From the NCBI RefSeq assembly GCF_963378105.1, contig NZ_OY726398.1:4216001-4280000 (forward strand): 64,000 bases of DNA. Reading direction: 5' to 3'. The position numbers and the translations under genes were made by a program. Source of the stretch: Mycolicibacter sp. MU0102. GTDB taxonomy: Bacteria; Actinomycetota; Actinomycetes; Mycobacteriales; Mycobacteriaceae. Shown piece by piece: positions 11,328-20,278 of this stretch. Each line of letters begins with the position of its first letter. The stretch's first letter is position 1. The notes below the pieces were generated by a model that was not told the DNA's origin, searched no databases, and worked only from the letters and a program-made list of their open reading frames with translations.

Positions 11328-12156
11328 CGCTTGCGCCTCCTTGATTCCAGGCTTCCAGGACTCGTAGCGCGTCGACCGAGGCCCGCACGTCGTGCACCCG
11401 CACACCCCAGGCGCCGTGCAGCGCGGACAACGCCGATATCACCGCGGTGGCCGTTTCGCGCTCGTCGGGCGGCCGCGGCGTGCCGTCCTCGCTCGCCAGC
11501 AGCGTACCGAGAAAACGCTTGCGTGACGCGCCGACCAGCACCGGCAGGCCGAGGTCGACCAATCGTGGCAACCCATGCAGCAGGGCCCAATTGTGTTGCG
11601 CGGTCTTGGCGAAGCCCAGACCGGGATCGACGATCAATTGCGCCGGGTCCACGCCGGCGGCCACCGCCGCGTCGACGGCGGAGAGCAGATCCCGACGAAC
11701 CTCGGCGGCGATGTCGCCGTAGCACGGCACCCGATGCGGATTGTCGGGATCGACCGGCCGCCAATGCATCAGCACCCAGCGGGCACCCGAAGAGGCCAAC
11801 AGCGGAGCCATGGCGGGGTCCGCCGCTCCCCCGGACACGTCGTTGACGATCGCGGCGCCGGCGTTCAGTGCCGCTTCAGCGACGGCGGCGTTCATCGTGT
11901 CGATACTGACCGTAATACCGTGGTCAGCCAGTTCTTTGACGACCGGAACCACTCGCTGCGCTTCGGCTCGCGGGTCGGTGCGCACCGCGCCGGGCCGGGT
12001 CGATTCGCCCCCCACGTCGATGATCGCCGCACCCTGGCCCGCTAGCGCTCGGCCGTGCTCAACGGCGCGATCGACGTTGAGGTAGCGCCCGCCGTCGGAG
12101 AACGAATCGGCGGTGACGTTGACCACCCCGACGACCAGCACGCGTGTCTGGCTCAC
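11320..12156 (-). CDS. folP: dihydropteroate synthase
   Basis: Condenses p-aminobenzoate with hydroxymethyl-dihydropterin pyrophosphate; the sulfonamide and p-aminosalicylate target enzyme. 278 residues, TIM barrel. Signatures seen: VVNVTADSFSDGG (pterin/phosphate loop), DVGGESTRPGA, SIDTMNA, NDVSGG, DPGLGFAKT and LVGASRKRF. The ATG overlaps the folE stop by 4 bases. Confidence 0.97.
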   Translation of the reverse strand: MSQTRVLVVGVVNVTADSFSDGGRYLNVDRAVEHGRALAGQGAAIIDVGGESTRPGAVRTDPRAEAQRVVPVVKELADHGITVSIDTMNAAVAEAALNAGAAIVNDVSGGAADPAMAPLLASSGARWVLMHWRPVDPDNPHRVPCYGDIAAEVRRDLLSAVDAAVAAGVDPAQLIVDPGLGFAKTAQHNWALLHGLPRLVDLGLPVLVGASRKRFLGTLLASEDGTPRPPDERETATAVISALSALHGAWGVRVHDVRASVDALRVLEAWNQGGASDD

Positions 12157-12731
12157 TTGCGCCGAATGAGTTCCAGGGCCTCAGCGCGCGACGTGCTGTC
12201 GGTTTTGAACTGCCCGCGGACCGCCGAAGTGGTGGTGATCGCACCGGGTTTGCGCACTCCGCGCATCGCCATGCAGAGGTGCTCGGCCTCGACCACCACG
12301 ATGACTCCGCGCGGATTGAGTTTGCGCATCAGGGCGTCGGCGACCTGTGCGGTCAACCGCTCCTGTACCTGCGGCCGCTTCGCGTAGAGGTCCACCACCC
12401 GCGCCAGCTTGGACAGACCGGTGATCCGGCCGTCGTAGCCGGGGATGTAGCCGACGTGCGCGACACCGTGAAAGGACACCAGGTGGTGCTCACAGGTCGA
12501 GTAGAGCGGGATCTCCTTGACGATCACCAGCTCTTCGTGCTGCTCGTCAAAGGTGGTCTCCAGCACCGCATCCGGGTCGGTGTAGAGCCCGGCGAACATC
12601 TCCTGATAGGCCCGCGCCACCCGAGCCGGGGTGTCGAGCAGACCTGGGCGGTCGGGGTCTTCGCCCACCGCGAACAGCAGCTCGCGCACGGCGGCCTCAG
12701 CCCGCGCCTGATCGAAAATTGTCGACGTCAT
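12153..12731 (-). CDS. folE: GTP cyclohydrolase I
   Basis: First enzyme of folate synthesis, GTP to dihydroneopterin triphosphate plus formate. I choose the ATG at 12731 (MTSTIFDQARAEAAVREL, 192 residues, near the usual 200). The frame is open another 150 codons, but that part lies antiparallel in the ftsH tail and is low-complexity Arg/Pro. Zinc and active-site residues lie in YSTCEHHLVSFHG and in EAEHLCMAMRG. It starts 16 bases after the ftsH stop. Confidence 0.97.
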   Translation of the reverse strand: MTSTIFDQARAEAAVRELLFAVGEDPDRPGLLDTPARVARAYQEMFAGLYTDPDAVLETTFDEQHEELVIVKEIPLYSTCEHHLVSFHGVAHVGYIPGYDGRITGLSKLARVVDLYAKRPQVQERLTAQVADALMRKLNPRGVIVVVEAEHLCMAMRGVRKPGAITTTSAVRGQFKTDSTSRAEALELIRRK

Positions 12732-12747
12732 CGTCGACCCCGCTTTC

Positions 12748-15135
12748 TCAGTCACCGGACGGCTGCTCGGACCGGTTGTTCTCCGTGCCATGACCGCCGC
12801 CATCTGCCTCACCGGACGATGCCGGCGGTGGCGGTGGCTGACCCGCACCGGGATACGGCTGGGGCTGGTGCTGATACGGCGGGTAGTGCTGGGCGGGCGG
12901 GTAACCACTCTGCGGCCAGTGCTGGGGCGGGTACCAGTAGCCGCCCTGCTGCGGGGCCTGCGTCTGCTGCTGCGAAGGCGGCCAGCCGGGTGCGTGCCAG
13001 CCCGCCGGCGCCCCATAGTCGGGTTGGGTGCCCGCGTCGCCACCGGCAGGCACACCGTTGCTGCCGTTGGGGCCGGATTCACCCGCCCGGGCCGCCGCCT
13101 CTCGCGACGCCTGAGCGATGGCGGCCTTGAACGCCGGTTCCGGCTTCGGCTGCGGCCACGGCTCGCCCCGCTCGATGGCCAGCTCACCGGGGGTCTTGAT
13201 CGGCGGCTTCTCGGACGGGACCCGCCCGCCGAAGTCGTCGAACGCCGTCAGCCGGGGCCGCTTGTTCACGTCGCCGAAGATCTTCTCCAGGTCGGCGCGG
13301 TGCAGCGTCTCCTTCTCCAACAGCTCGCCGGCCAGCACATCGAGCACATCGCGGTATTCGGTGAGGATCTCCCAGGCCTCGGTGTGCGCGGCCTCGATCA
13401 GCTTGCGAACCTCGTCGTCGATGTCGCGGGCCACTTCGTGCGAGTAGGCGGACTGCGTACCCATCGCACGCCCGACGAACGGGTCGCCGTGGTCGGTGCC
13501 GTAGCGGACCGCGCCGAGCTTGGCACTCATGCCGTATTCGGTGACCATGGCGCGCGCGACCGCGGTGGCCTTCTCGATGTCGGAGACCGCGCCGGTGGTC
13601 GGCTCGCGGAACACCAGTTCTTCGGCGGCACGCCCACCCATGGCGAAGACCAACTGGGCGATCATCTCCGAGCGCGTGCGCAGCCCCTTGTCCTCTTCGG
13701 GCACCGCGACCGCGTGCCCGCCGGTACGGCCGCGGGCCAGGATGGTGACCTTGTAGACCGGGTCGATGTCGGGCATCGCCCACGCCGCCAGGGTGTGGCC
13801 GCCCTCGTGGTAAGCGGTGATCTTCTTCTCGTGCTCGCTGATGATCCGGCCCTTGCGGCGCGGACCGCCGATCACCCGGTCCACCGCTTCTTCCAGTGCC
13901 GCTCCGGTGATCACGGTGCCGTTCTCGCGCGCGGTCAGCAGCGCCGCTTCGTTGATCACGTTGGCCAGGTCGGCGCCGGACATGCCGACGGTGCGCTTGG
14001 CCAGCCCGTCCAGGTCGGCGTCGGGGCCGATCGGCTTGCCCGCCGAATGCACCCGCAGCACCGCCCGCCGCCCGGCGATGTCGGGGTTGGTCACCGGGAT
14101 CTGGCGGTCGAACCGGCCGGGCCGCAGCAGCGCGGGGTCGAGGATGTCAGGCCGGTTGGTGGCCGCGATCAGGATGACCCCGGCCCGCTCGCCGAATCCG
14201 TCCATCTCCACCAGCAACTGGTTGAGGGTCTGCTCGCGCTCGTCGTGTCCGCCGCCCATGCCGGCACCGCGCTGGCGGCCGACCGCGTCGATCTCGTCCA
14301 CGAAGACGATGCACGGGCTGTTCTGTTTCGCCTGTTCGAACAGGTCCCGCACCCGGGAGGCGCCGACACCGACGAACATCTCCACAAAGTCCGAGCCGGA
14401 GATGGTGAAGAAGGGCACGCCTGCCTCACCGGCGACCGCGCGGGCCAGCAGCGTCTTGCCGGTGCCGGGCGGGCCGTAGAGCAGCACACCTTTGGGGATC
14501 TTGGCGCCCAACGCCTGGTAGCGGCCCGGGTTCTGCAGGAAGTCTTTGATCTCGTAGAGCTCTTCGACCGCCTCATCTACGCCGGCGACGTCGGCGAAGG
14601 TGGTCTTGGGCATGTCCTTGCCCAGCTGTTTGGCTCGTGATTTGCCCATGCCGAAGCCCATCCGGGCGCCGCCCTGCATTCGGGAGAACATCACGAACAA
14701 CCCGATCAGCAGCAGCATCGGCAACATGTAGATCAGCAGTGAACCGAGCAGACTGCCCTGGTTCACCGTGGTGTTGATCTCGGCCTTCTTGGCGGTCAGC
14801 GCGGTGTAGAGCGGAACCGCGTACCCGGTCGGGTACTTGGTGATCAGCTTGTCGACCTTCTCGGCCCGGCCGGGTTTGTCGGCTTTACCCGACTTTCCGG
14901 CTTTGTCGGTCACGTCAACGCTGGTGAGCGGGGTCTTCAGGACCAGGCGCAGCTGTTGCTCGCGATCGTCGAGCTGGGCGCTCTTGACGTTGCCACTGTG
15001 GATCTGGGCCACCGCCACCGAAGTGTCGACCGGCTTGTATCCGCGGGTGTCGTCGCTGAAATAGAAGAACGACCAACCGAGCAGCAACACCACTGCGATC
15101 GCGGTTACGGTGCGGATCACGTTTTTGCGATTCAT
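12748..15135 (-). CDS. ftsH: FtsH, membrane-anchored AAA+ zinc protease
   Basis: Degrades misfolded membrane proteins and short-lived regulators. I start it at the ATG at 15135 (MNRKNVIRTVTA), giving 795 residues (about 760 in M. tuberculosis). Two N-terminal membrane helices (about 8-25 and 115-140) flank an extracytoplasmic loop. The AAA domain carries Walker A GPPGTGKT from residue 221 and DEIDAVGRQ; the zinc site HEGGH is at 443-447. The last 120 or so residues are an unusual Pro/Gln/Tyr-rich tail. It heads the fol operon and is divergent from ephA. Confidence 0.97.
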   Translation of the reverse strand: MNRKNVIRTVTAIAVVLLLGWSFFYFSDDTRGYKPVDTSVAVAQIHSGNVKSAQLDDREQQLRLVLKTPLTSVDVTDKAGKSGKADKPGRAEKVDKLITKYPTGYAVPLYTALTAKKAEINTTVNQGSLLGSLLIYMLPMLLLIGLFVMFSRMQGGARMGFGMGKSRAKQLGKDMPKTTFADVAGVDEAVEELYEIKDFLQNPGRYQALGAKIPKGVLLYGPPGTGKTLLARAVAGEAGVPFFTISGSDFVEMFVGVGASRVRDLFEQAKQNSPCIVFVDEIDAVGRQRGAGMGGGHDEREQTLNQLLVEMDGFGERAGVILIAATNRPDILDPALLRPGRFDRQIPVTNPDIAGRRAVLRVHSAGKPIGPDADLDGLAKRTVGMSGADLANVINEAALLTARENGTVITGAALEEAVDRVIGGPRRKGRIISEHEKKITAYHEGGHTLAAWAMPDIDPVYKVTILARGRTGGHAVAVPEEDKGLRTRSEMIAQLVFAMGGRAAEELVFREPTTGAVSDIEKATAVARAMVTEYGMSAKLGAVRYGTDHGDPFVGRAMGTQSAYSHEVARDIDDEVRKLIEAAHTEAWEILTEYRDVLDVLAGELLEKETLHRADLEKIFGDVNKRPRLTAFDDFGGRVPSEKPPIKTPGELAIERGEPWPQPKPEPAFKAAIAQASREAAARAGESGPNGSNGVPAGGDAGTQPDYGAPAGWHAPGWPPSQQQTQAPQQGGYWYPPQHWPQSGYPPAQHYPPYQHQPQPYPGAGQPPPPPASSGEADGGGHGTENNRSEQPSGD

Positions 15136-15268
15136 CAGACATCGGCCGGGCGCGGCCAAATCCTTCCAATACATGCAGCTGGGCATGTTCAGGCTACCGT
15201 CCCTTGCGGTTAACCTGCCTGGCCGGACTCTGGAACCCTGTTCGATGGCGGCCCGGTTGTGCTTTGGT

Positions 15269-16261
15269 GTGACGGTGGCTCCCGCAATCGAACGAGCAAC
15301 TCAACGATTCGTCGACACCAACGGCGTGACCCTGCGGGTCACCGAGGCCGGCGAGCGCGGCGCCCCGGTGGTGTTGCTGGCTCACGGATTCCCGGAATTG
15401 GCCTTCTCGTGGCGCCATCAGATCCCGGCACTGGCCGACGCGGGATTCCACGTACTGGCACCCGATCAGCGCGGATACGGCGGCTCGTCACGACCGGATG
15501 AGATCGCGGCCTATGACATCGCTTCGCTCACCGGGGATCTGGTCGGCCTGTTGGACGACGTCGGCGCCCAGCGTGCGATCTGGATCGGCCACGACTGGGG
15601 CGGCCCGGTGGTGTGGAGCGCCGCGCAGCTGCACCCGGACCGGGTGGCCGGCGTGGTGGGGCTCAGTGTGCCGCCGGTGCCCCGACCGCAGGCTCCTCCG
15701 ACGGAGGCGTTCCGCAATATCTTCGGCGAGAACTTTTTCTACATGCTCTATTTCCAGGAGCCGGGCGTCGCCGACGTGGAATTGGATTCCGATCCAGCGC
15801 GCACCATGCGCCGGATGATGGGCAGCCTCAGTCCCGGCGACCGCGAATCGGCGTTGCTGATGACGGCTCCCGGGCCGATGGGCTTCATAGATCGGCTTGC
15901 CGAGCCGGCGGCGCGTCCGGATTGGATCAGCGCCGACGAACTGGACCACTACATCGCCGAGTTCACCCGCACCGGGTTCACCGGCGGGCTGAACTGGTAT
16001 CGCAACCTCGACCGCAACTGGGAGATCATGACCACTCCGCCCGCCGCCACCATCGACATTCCCACGTTGTTCATCGCCGGGTCCGCCGATCCGGTGCTGG
16101 CCTTCACCCGCCGTGACCGGGCCGCCGAGCTGGTGACCGGCCCCTACCGCGAGGTGATCATCGACGGCGCCGGCCACTGGCTGCAACAAGAGCGGCCCGA
16201 CGAGGTCAACGCCGAGCTGTTGGAATTCCTGGCGGGCCTGCCGACCGGAGCGGCATCGTGA
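15269..16261 (+). CDS. ephA: epoxide hydrolase (alpha/beta hydrolase), EphA-like
   Basis: Hydrolyses epoxides to diols through an aspartate ester. About 330 residues from the GTG at 15269 (MTVAPAIERATQRFVDTNG); an ATG at 15245 is an alternative start. Seen: oxyanion motif HGFPE, nucleophile Asp in GHDWGGPVV, lid tyrosine region NWYRNLDRNW and catalytic His in DGAGHWLQQE. Sequence and position match EphA (Rv3617). The stop overlaps the next start as GTGA, so it heads a three-gene coupled operon. Confidence 0.93.
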   Translation: MTVAPAIERATQRFVDTNGVTLRVTEAGERGAPVVLLAHGFPELAFSWRHQIPALADAGFHVLAPDQRGYGGSSRPDEIAAYDIASLTGDLVGLLDDVGAQRAIWIGHDWGGPVVWSAAQLHPDRVAGVVGLSVPPVPRPQAPPTEAFRNIFGENFFYMLYFQEPGVADVELDSDPARTMRRMMGSLSPGDRESALLMTAPGPMGFIDRLAEPAARPDWISADELDHYIAEFTRTGFTGGLNWYRNLDRNWEIMTTPPAATIDIPTLFIAGSADPVLAFTRRDRAAELVTGPYREVIIDGAGHWLQQERPDEVNAELLEFLAGLPTGAAS

Positions 16262-17463
16262 CCGCCCGGCCGCTGCGCTTCGGGGTCTTCATCACCCCCT
16301 TTCACGCGCTGGGTCAATCACCGACGGTCGCACTGGAATACGACCTGGAGCGCGTCGTCGCACTGGACCGGCTGGGCTTCGACGAAGCCTGGTTTGGAGA
16401 GCATCATTCCGGCGGGTACGAGCTGATCGCCTGCCCCGAAGTGTTCATCGCCGCCGCCGCCGAACGCACCAAGCACATCCGGCTGGGCACCGGCGTGGTT
16501 TCGCTGCCGTATCACCACCCGTTGATGGTGGCCGACCGTTGGGTACTGCTGGACCACCTGACCCGCGGCCGGGTGATGTTCGGCGCGGGACCGGGTGCGC
16601 TACCCACCGACGCCCACATGATGGGCATCGATCCCGTCGAGCAGCGCCGGATGATGCAGGAGTCCCTGGAGGCGATCCTGGCGCTGTTCCGGGCCGAGCC
16701 GGGCGAGTTGGTCACCCGCCATTCGGACTGGTTCACCCTGCGTGACGCAGCCCTGCACATTCGCCCCTACACCTGGCCGTATCCAGAAGTCTCTGCGGCC
16801 GCGATGATTTCGCCGTCCGGGCCGCGGCTGGCCGGTGCGCTGGGCACCTCGCTGCTGTCACTGTCGATGTCGGTGCCGGGCGGGTTTGCGGCCCTGGAGA
16901 ACACCTGGGAAGTGGTGCGCGACCAGGCCGCCAAAGCCGGCCGCGACGAACCGGACCGGGGTGACTGGCGGGTGCTGAGCATCATGCACATCGCCGACAC
17001 CCGTGAGCAGGCGGTGGCCGACTGCACCTACGGACTGCAGGACTTCGCGAACTACTTCGGCGCAGCCGGGTTCGTACCGCTGGCCAGCGAAGTCGAAGGC
17101 TCGCCGCAGACGCCGACCGAGTTCGTCGAGGCCTACGCCGCGGCCGGGAGTAGCTGCATCGGCACCCCAGATGATGCGATCGAACACATCACCGGGTTGT
17201 TGGAGCGCTCCGGCGGATTCGGGACCTTGTTGTTCCTCGGGCACGACTGGGCCTCACCCGAGGCCACGTATCACAGCTACGAGCTGTTGGCCCGCAAGGT
17301 GATTCCCCACTTCAAGGGCCAGCTCGCCGCACCCAGGGCGTCGCACGAATGGGCCCGCGGCATGCGCGACAAACTGTTCGGCCGGGTCGGCGAGGCGATC
17401 ACGAACGCCGTCGTCGAGCACGTGACCGAGTCCGCGCCCCCCGAAACGGATAGTTCGCACTGA
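16258..17463 (+). CDS. LLM class flavin-dependent monooxygenase
   Basis: 401-residue bacterial luciferase-like (TIM-barrel) oxidoreductase, expected to use reduced FMN or F420 to oxidise a small substrate. The N-terminal FGVFITPFHALGQ, FDEAWFGEHHSGGYE and IRLGTGVVSLPYHHP segments are characteristic of the alkanal monooxygenase group. It corresponds to Rv3618. GTG start overlapping the ephA stop; its own stop overlaps the alcohol dehydrogenase start as TGATG. The substrate is unknown; the context suggests a chain of epoxide, diol or aldehyde chemistry. Confidence 0.9.
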   Translation: MTARPLRFGVFITPFHALGQSPTVALEYDLERVVALDRLGFDEAWFGEHHSGGYELIACPEVFIAAAAERTKHIRLGTGVVSLPYHHPLMVADRWVLLDHLTRGRVMFGAGPGALPTDAHMMGIDPVEQRRMMQESLEAILALFRAEPGELVTRHSDWFTLRDAALHIRPYTWPYPEVSAAAMISPSGPRLAGALGTSLLSLSMSVPGGFAALENTWEVVRDQAAKAGRDEPDRGDWRVLSIMHIADTREQAVADCTYGLQDFANYFGAAGFVPLASEVEGSPQTPTEFVEAYAAAGSSCIGTPDDAIEHITGLLERSGGFGTLLFLGHDWASPEATYHSYELLARKVIPHFKGQLAAPRASHEWARGMRDKLFGRVGEAITNAVVEHVTESAPPETDSSH

Positions 17464-18479
17464 TGCGCGCGGCGGTGCTGCGCGACGGGCGGATGATCTA
17501 CCGCGACGACGTGCCGGAGCCGACGCCGGGTCCGGGCCAGGTGCTCGTTGCGGTGACCGCCTGTGGAATCTGCGGATCAGACCTGCATTTCGCCTCGCAC
17601 GGCGAGCAGGTGCTGGCCGCGACGCAGGCCATGTCCGGCAGCCCGTCGTCCCGTGCGTCCGTCGATCTGGGCGCCGATATCTTCATGGGCCACGAGTTCA
17701 GCGCGACGGTGCTCGAAGCCGGTCCCGGCACCGACACCTTTGCCGCCGGAACTCCCGTCACCTCCATCCCGATCTTGCTAGCCGCCAAGGGCATTGAACC
17801 GATCGTCTATTCCAACACCACGTTGGGCGGCTACGCCGAGAAGATGCTGCTGTCGGCTCCGCTGCTGGTGCCGATCCCCAACGGACTGGATCCCCGCCAC
17901 GCCGCACTGACCGAGCCGATGGCCGTGGGACTGCATGCGGTCAACAGATCCGGCATCGTGGCCGGCGAGACTGCGCTGGTGTTGGGCTGCGGACCGATCG
18001 GGATGGCTATCGTCGCAGCCTTGCGCACCGCAGGGGTGGAAGACATTGTGGCAGCTGACTATTCGCTCGCCCGGCGAGACCTTGCGACGACCATGGGCGC
18101 GCATCGCACCCTCGACCCGGCGCAGGGGTCGCCGTTCGACACCGTCACCCCGAACGTGATCTTCGAGGCAGTCGGTGTGCCGGGCATCATCGACGACGTG
18201 CTGCGGCGAGCGCCGGCGCGCAGCCGGCTGGTGGTGGCCGGAGTGTGCATGGAACCCGACACCGTGCACCCGTTCTACGGCATCGCCAAGGAGATCAGCG
18301 TGCAGTTCGTACTGGCCTATGAGCCGGCGGAGTTCGCCGCGTCACTGCGGGACATCGCCGAGGGCCGGATCGACGTAGCTCCGCTGATCACCGGCGAGGT
18401 CGGACTCGACGGCGTGGGTACCGCTTTCGACGAGCTGGCCGACCCTGGCCGGCACTGCAAGATCCTGGTTACGCCCTAG
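17463..18479 (+). CDS. zinc-binding alcohol dehydrogenase family protein
   Basis: 338-residue medium-chain dehydrogenase/reductase. The catalytic zinc region is CGICGSDLHFASHG with GHEFSATV. The Rossmann motif GCGPIGMAI lies near residue 178. An insertion of about 30 residues rich in Ala and Ser (HGEQVLAATQAMSG) separates the two zinc-ligand segments. The four-cysteine structural zinc lobe is not evident. It is coupled by a TGATG overlap to the LLM monooxygenase and probably oxidises an alcohol made by the operon. Confidence 0.9.
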   Translation: MRAAVLRDGRMIYRDDVPEPTPGPGQVLVAVTACGICGSDLHFASHGEQVLAATQAMSGSPSSRASVDLGADIFMGHEFSATVLEAGPGTDTFAAGTPVTSIPILLAAKGIEPIVYSNTTLGGYAEKMLLSAPLLVPIPNGLDPRHAALTEPMAVGLHAVNRSGIVAGETALVLGCGPIGMAIVAALRTAGVEDIVAADYSLARRDLATTMGAHRTLDPAQGSPFDTVTPNVIFEAVGVPGIIDDVLRRAPARSRLVVAGVCMEPDTVHPFYGIAKEISVQFVLAYEPAEFAASLRDIAEGRIDVAPLITGEVGLDGVGTAFDELADPGRHCKILVTP

Positions 18480-18541
18480 GGCTCGTCACGCTTTAGTCAG
18501 ATGGCGCTAGCCCGCTGCGCCCGGCTCCGCCGCGCTTGCGA

Positions 18542-19396
18542 CTAGCCCCTGGGGAAGGCACCGGCGTCGACCAGCTGCTTCGACCACCCGCCCACCAGTT
18601 CCACCAATTCACCGAGGTCGTCGCCGAGGCGGGCCACGATCGGGGCACATGCCGCATCCGTTGCGGCCTCGACGGCCTCGCGAGCGGCGCGTCCGGCATC
18701 GCTGAGCACGCCGTCGCGCGCCAGGCCACGCTCGGCCAACCGCTCCTCGCCGCCGGTCAACTGGTCATCACTCCACGCCCGGGACCGGACGTAGGTACGC
18801 GGCGGGAGTCCGCGATAGAGCTCGGTGATCAGGCCGATCTCCACGGCATCGAATCCCGCTGCAACCCAGGCGTTGATGTGTGCGTCGCCGCGGAATTCGC
18901 GGAGCTGGTCAGCCAACAGCCAGGCATCGGTCAGCGGCTCACCGACCAGCCCGTCGGCAACCAGTCCGGCGAACAGCGGCTTGCCCGCCACCGAGAGACC
19001 GTCCACAGCGCGGCGCAGCAGTTCCACCGCGCGGTCGATGCCCTCGGGAGCGGCCCCCAGAACTCGGCGCAGTTGGCCCACCGCACCTTCGGTGCGCGCC
19101 GCCCGGATGGTCGGCGCGTCAGTCAGCTTCCAGCCGTAGCCGACGGCGGGAACGACCACCGCCGGGTTGAACACCCCGAACGTTGCGGCGATCACGTCGC
19201 CGGGCGCCTGCCCGAGCGCGGAGCCCCGACTGCAGAAGTACGCTGGCCCGTCCGGCATTTCGACACCACCGGAGGTTGCGGGGCTGGCGCCGAAACCGAG
19301 TGCAGCGTAACCGCGGTGACACTCCGGGGAGAAGTACACCTGGCCGGCGAACGGCTCAATGGCGCTGGACAGTACTCGCGACGGCGCGGTGGTCAT
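18542..19396 (-). CDS. SCO6745-family protein
   Basis: 284 residues from the ATG at 19396; a GTG six codons earlier is possible. Mostly alpha-helical. It starts with a FSPECHRGYAALGFGAS motif and contains PAYFCSRGSALG and GRDAHINAWVAAGFD-like segments typical of the SCO6745 family of actinobacterial proteins, whose function is not known. It is transcribed towards the alcohol dehydrogenase and divergently from lpqG. No transmembrane segment or enzyme motif is seen. Confidence 0.7.
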   Translation of the reverse strand: MTTAPSRVLSSAIEPFAGQVYFSPECHRGYAALGFGASPATSGGVEMPDGPAYFCSRGSALGQAPGDVIAATFGVFNPAVVVPAVGYGWKLTDAPTIRAARTEGAVGQLRRVLGAAPEGIDRAVELLRRAVDGLSVAGKPLFAGLVADGLVGEPLTDAWLLADQLREFRGDAHINAWVAAGFDAVEIGLITELYRGLPPRTYVRSRAWSDDQLTGGEERLAERGLARDGVLSDAGRAAREAVEAATDAACAPIVARLGDDLGELVELVGGWSKQLVDAGAFPRG

Positions 19397-19448
19397 CGCC
19401 TCAGTGTGCCGCACGAGGCTTTTCCGCCGGCGTGCGCGTCGACTCCGA

Positions 19449-19454
19449 TAGGGT
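19449..19454 (+). promoter_or_regulatory. -10 box of a predicted leaderless lpqG transcript
   Basis: TAGGGT lies 7 bases before the lpqG ATG (19462), so transcription would begin at or next to the start codon. No ribosome-binding site is seen. This TANNNT-N7-start layout is known for leaderless mycobacterial genes; its use here is inferred. Confidence 0.5.
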
Positions 19455-19461
19455 GCCAGTC

Positions 19462-20202
19462 ATGCCGACACACAGTGCCCGGATGGTTCTCCGCTGGTCC
19501 ATGACGATGGCGCTGGCCGGCGTGGCCGCCCTCGCGATGGCGGGCTGCGATGCCGCGCCGGGCGGCGGAACAGACATCCCGCGCCAGGTGACCGTGGTGG
19601 GCACCGGCGAGGTCCAGGGGGTTCCGGACACGCTGACCACCGAGGCGGGCATCGAGTTCGTCGCCGGAGATGTCACCAGCGCGATGAACCAGACGAGCGA
19701 GCGTCAGCAGGCGGTGATCGACGCCCTGGTGGATGCCGGCGTGGATCGCAAGGACATCAGCACCACCCAGGTCAGCCTGCAGCCGCAGTACGGCAATCCC
19801 GATTCCAGCGGGTCGTCCAACATCACCGGCTATCGGGCCGGCAACACCATCCGGGTCAAGGTCGAGCGCGATTCCGCCTCCCAGGTGCTGGCGGTGATCG
19901 TGCGAGCCGGCGGGGACGCCACCCGGATCAATGGGGTGAGCTACTCCATCGAGGACGATTCGGCGCTGGTGCGCGGCGCCCGGGAGCGGGCCTTCAACGA
20001 CGCCAAGGACCGCGCCGAGCAGTACGCCCAGCTGTCGGGCCTGCGACTCGGTCAGGTGATCTCGATATCCGAGATCGCCGGCGAGACGCCGCCGACGCCG
20101 GTCGGGATGCCGATGCCCCGCGCGATGGCCGCCGCTCCCCCAGTCGAGCCCGGCCAGCAGACCGTGAGCTTCACCGTGACGGCGGTCTGGGAGCTGAGCT
20201 AG
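19462..20202 (+). CDS. lpqG: SIMPL-domain (DUF541) lipoprotein LpqG
   Basis: 246 residues. A signal peptide with a hydrophobic core and lipobox (AMAGC, Cys about residue 29) directs lipidation, so the protein should be anchored to the outer face of the cytoplasmic membrane. The SIMPL domain follows, with QVTVVGTGEVQGVPD, DALVDAGVDRKDI and the late FTVTAVWEL strand. The N-terminal pattern closely resembles Rv3623 (LpqG). Molecular function is unknown. Its right-hand neighbour in M. tuberculosis is hpt; here about 19 kb intervenes. Confidence 0.92.
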   Translation: MPTHSARMVLRWSMTMALAGVAALAMAGCDAAPGGGTDIPRQVTVVGTGEVQGVPDTLTTEAGIEFVAGDVTSAMNQTSERQQAVIDALVDAGVDRKDISTTQVSLQPQYGNPDSSGSSNITGYRAGNTIRVKVERDSASQVLAVIVRAGGDATRINGVSYSIEDDSALVRGARERAFNDAKDRAEQYAQLSGLRLGQVISISEIAGETPPTPVGMPMPRAMAAAPPVEPGQQTVSFTVTAVWELS

Positions 20203-20255
20203 ACCCCTGACCTTCTGATCCGTAGTCAGCCCGAGGTTTCTTGTCGGACGGCCCC

Positions 20256-20278
20256 TATAATATCGAACGTATGTTCGA
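20256..20278 (+). promoter_or_regulatory. TATAAT -10 box and perfect LexA (SOS) box
   Basis: TATAAT at 20256-20261 is followed by TCGAACGTATGTTCGA at 20263-20278, an exact match to the mycobacterial LexA site TCGAAC-N4-GTTCGA. The ATG of the HNH gene (20271) lies inside the palindrome. LexA bound here would block both the start point and the initiation codon, so the gene should be DNA-damage inducible. Confidence 0.88.

Noticed and set aside
12732..13187. 150-codon N-terminal extension of FolE
   Set aside because: Arg/Pro/Ser-rich translation overlapping the ftsH tail on the same strand; the FolE family starts at MTSTIFDQ.
20241..20270. TTG start ten codons upstream for the HNH gene
   Set aside because: It lies upstream of the TATAAT box and would be outside the predicted transcript.
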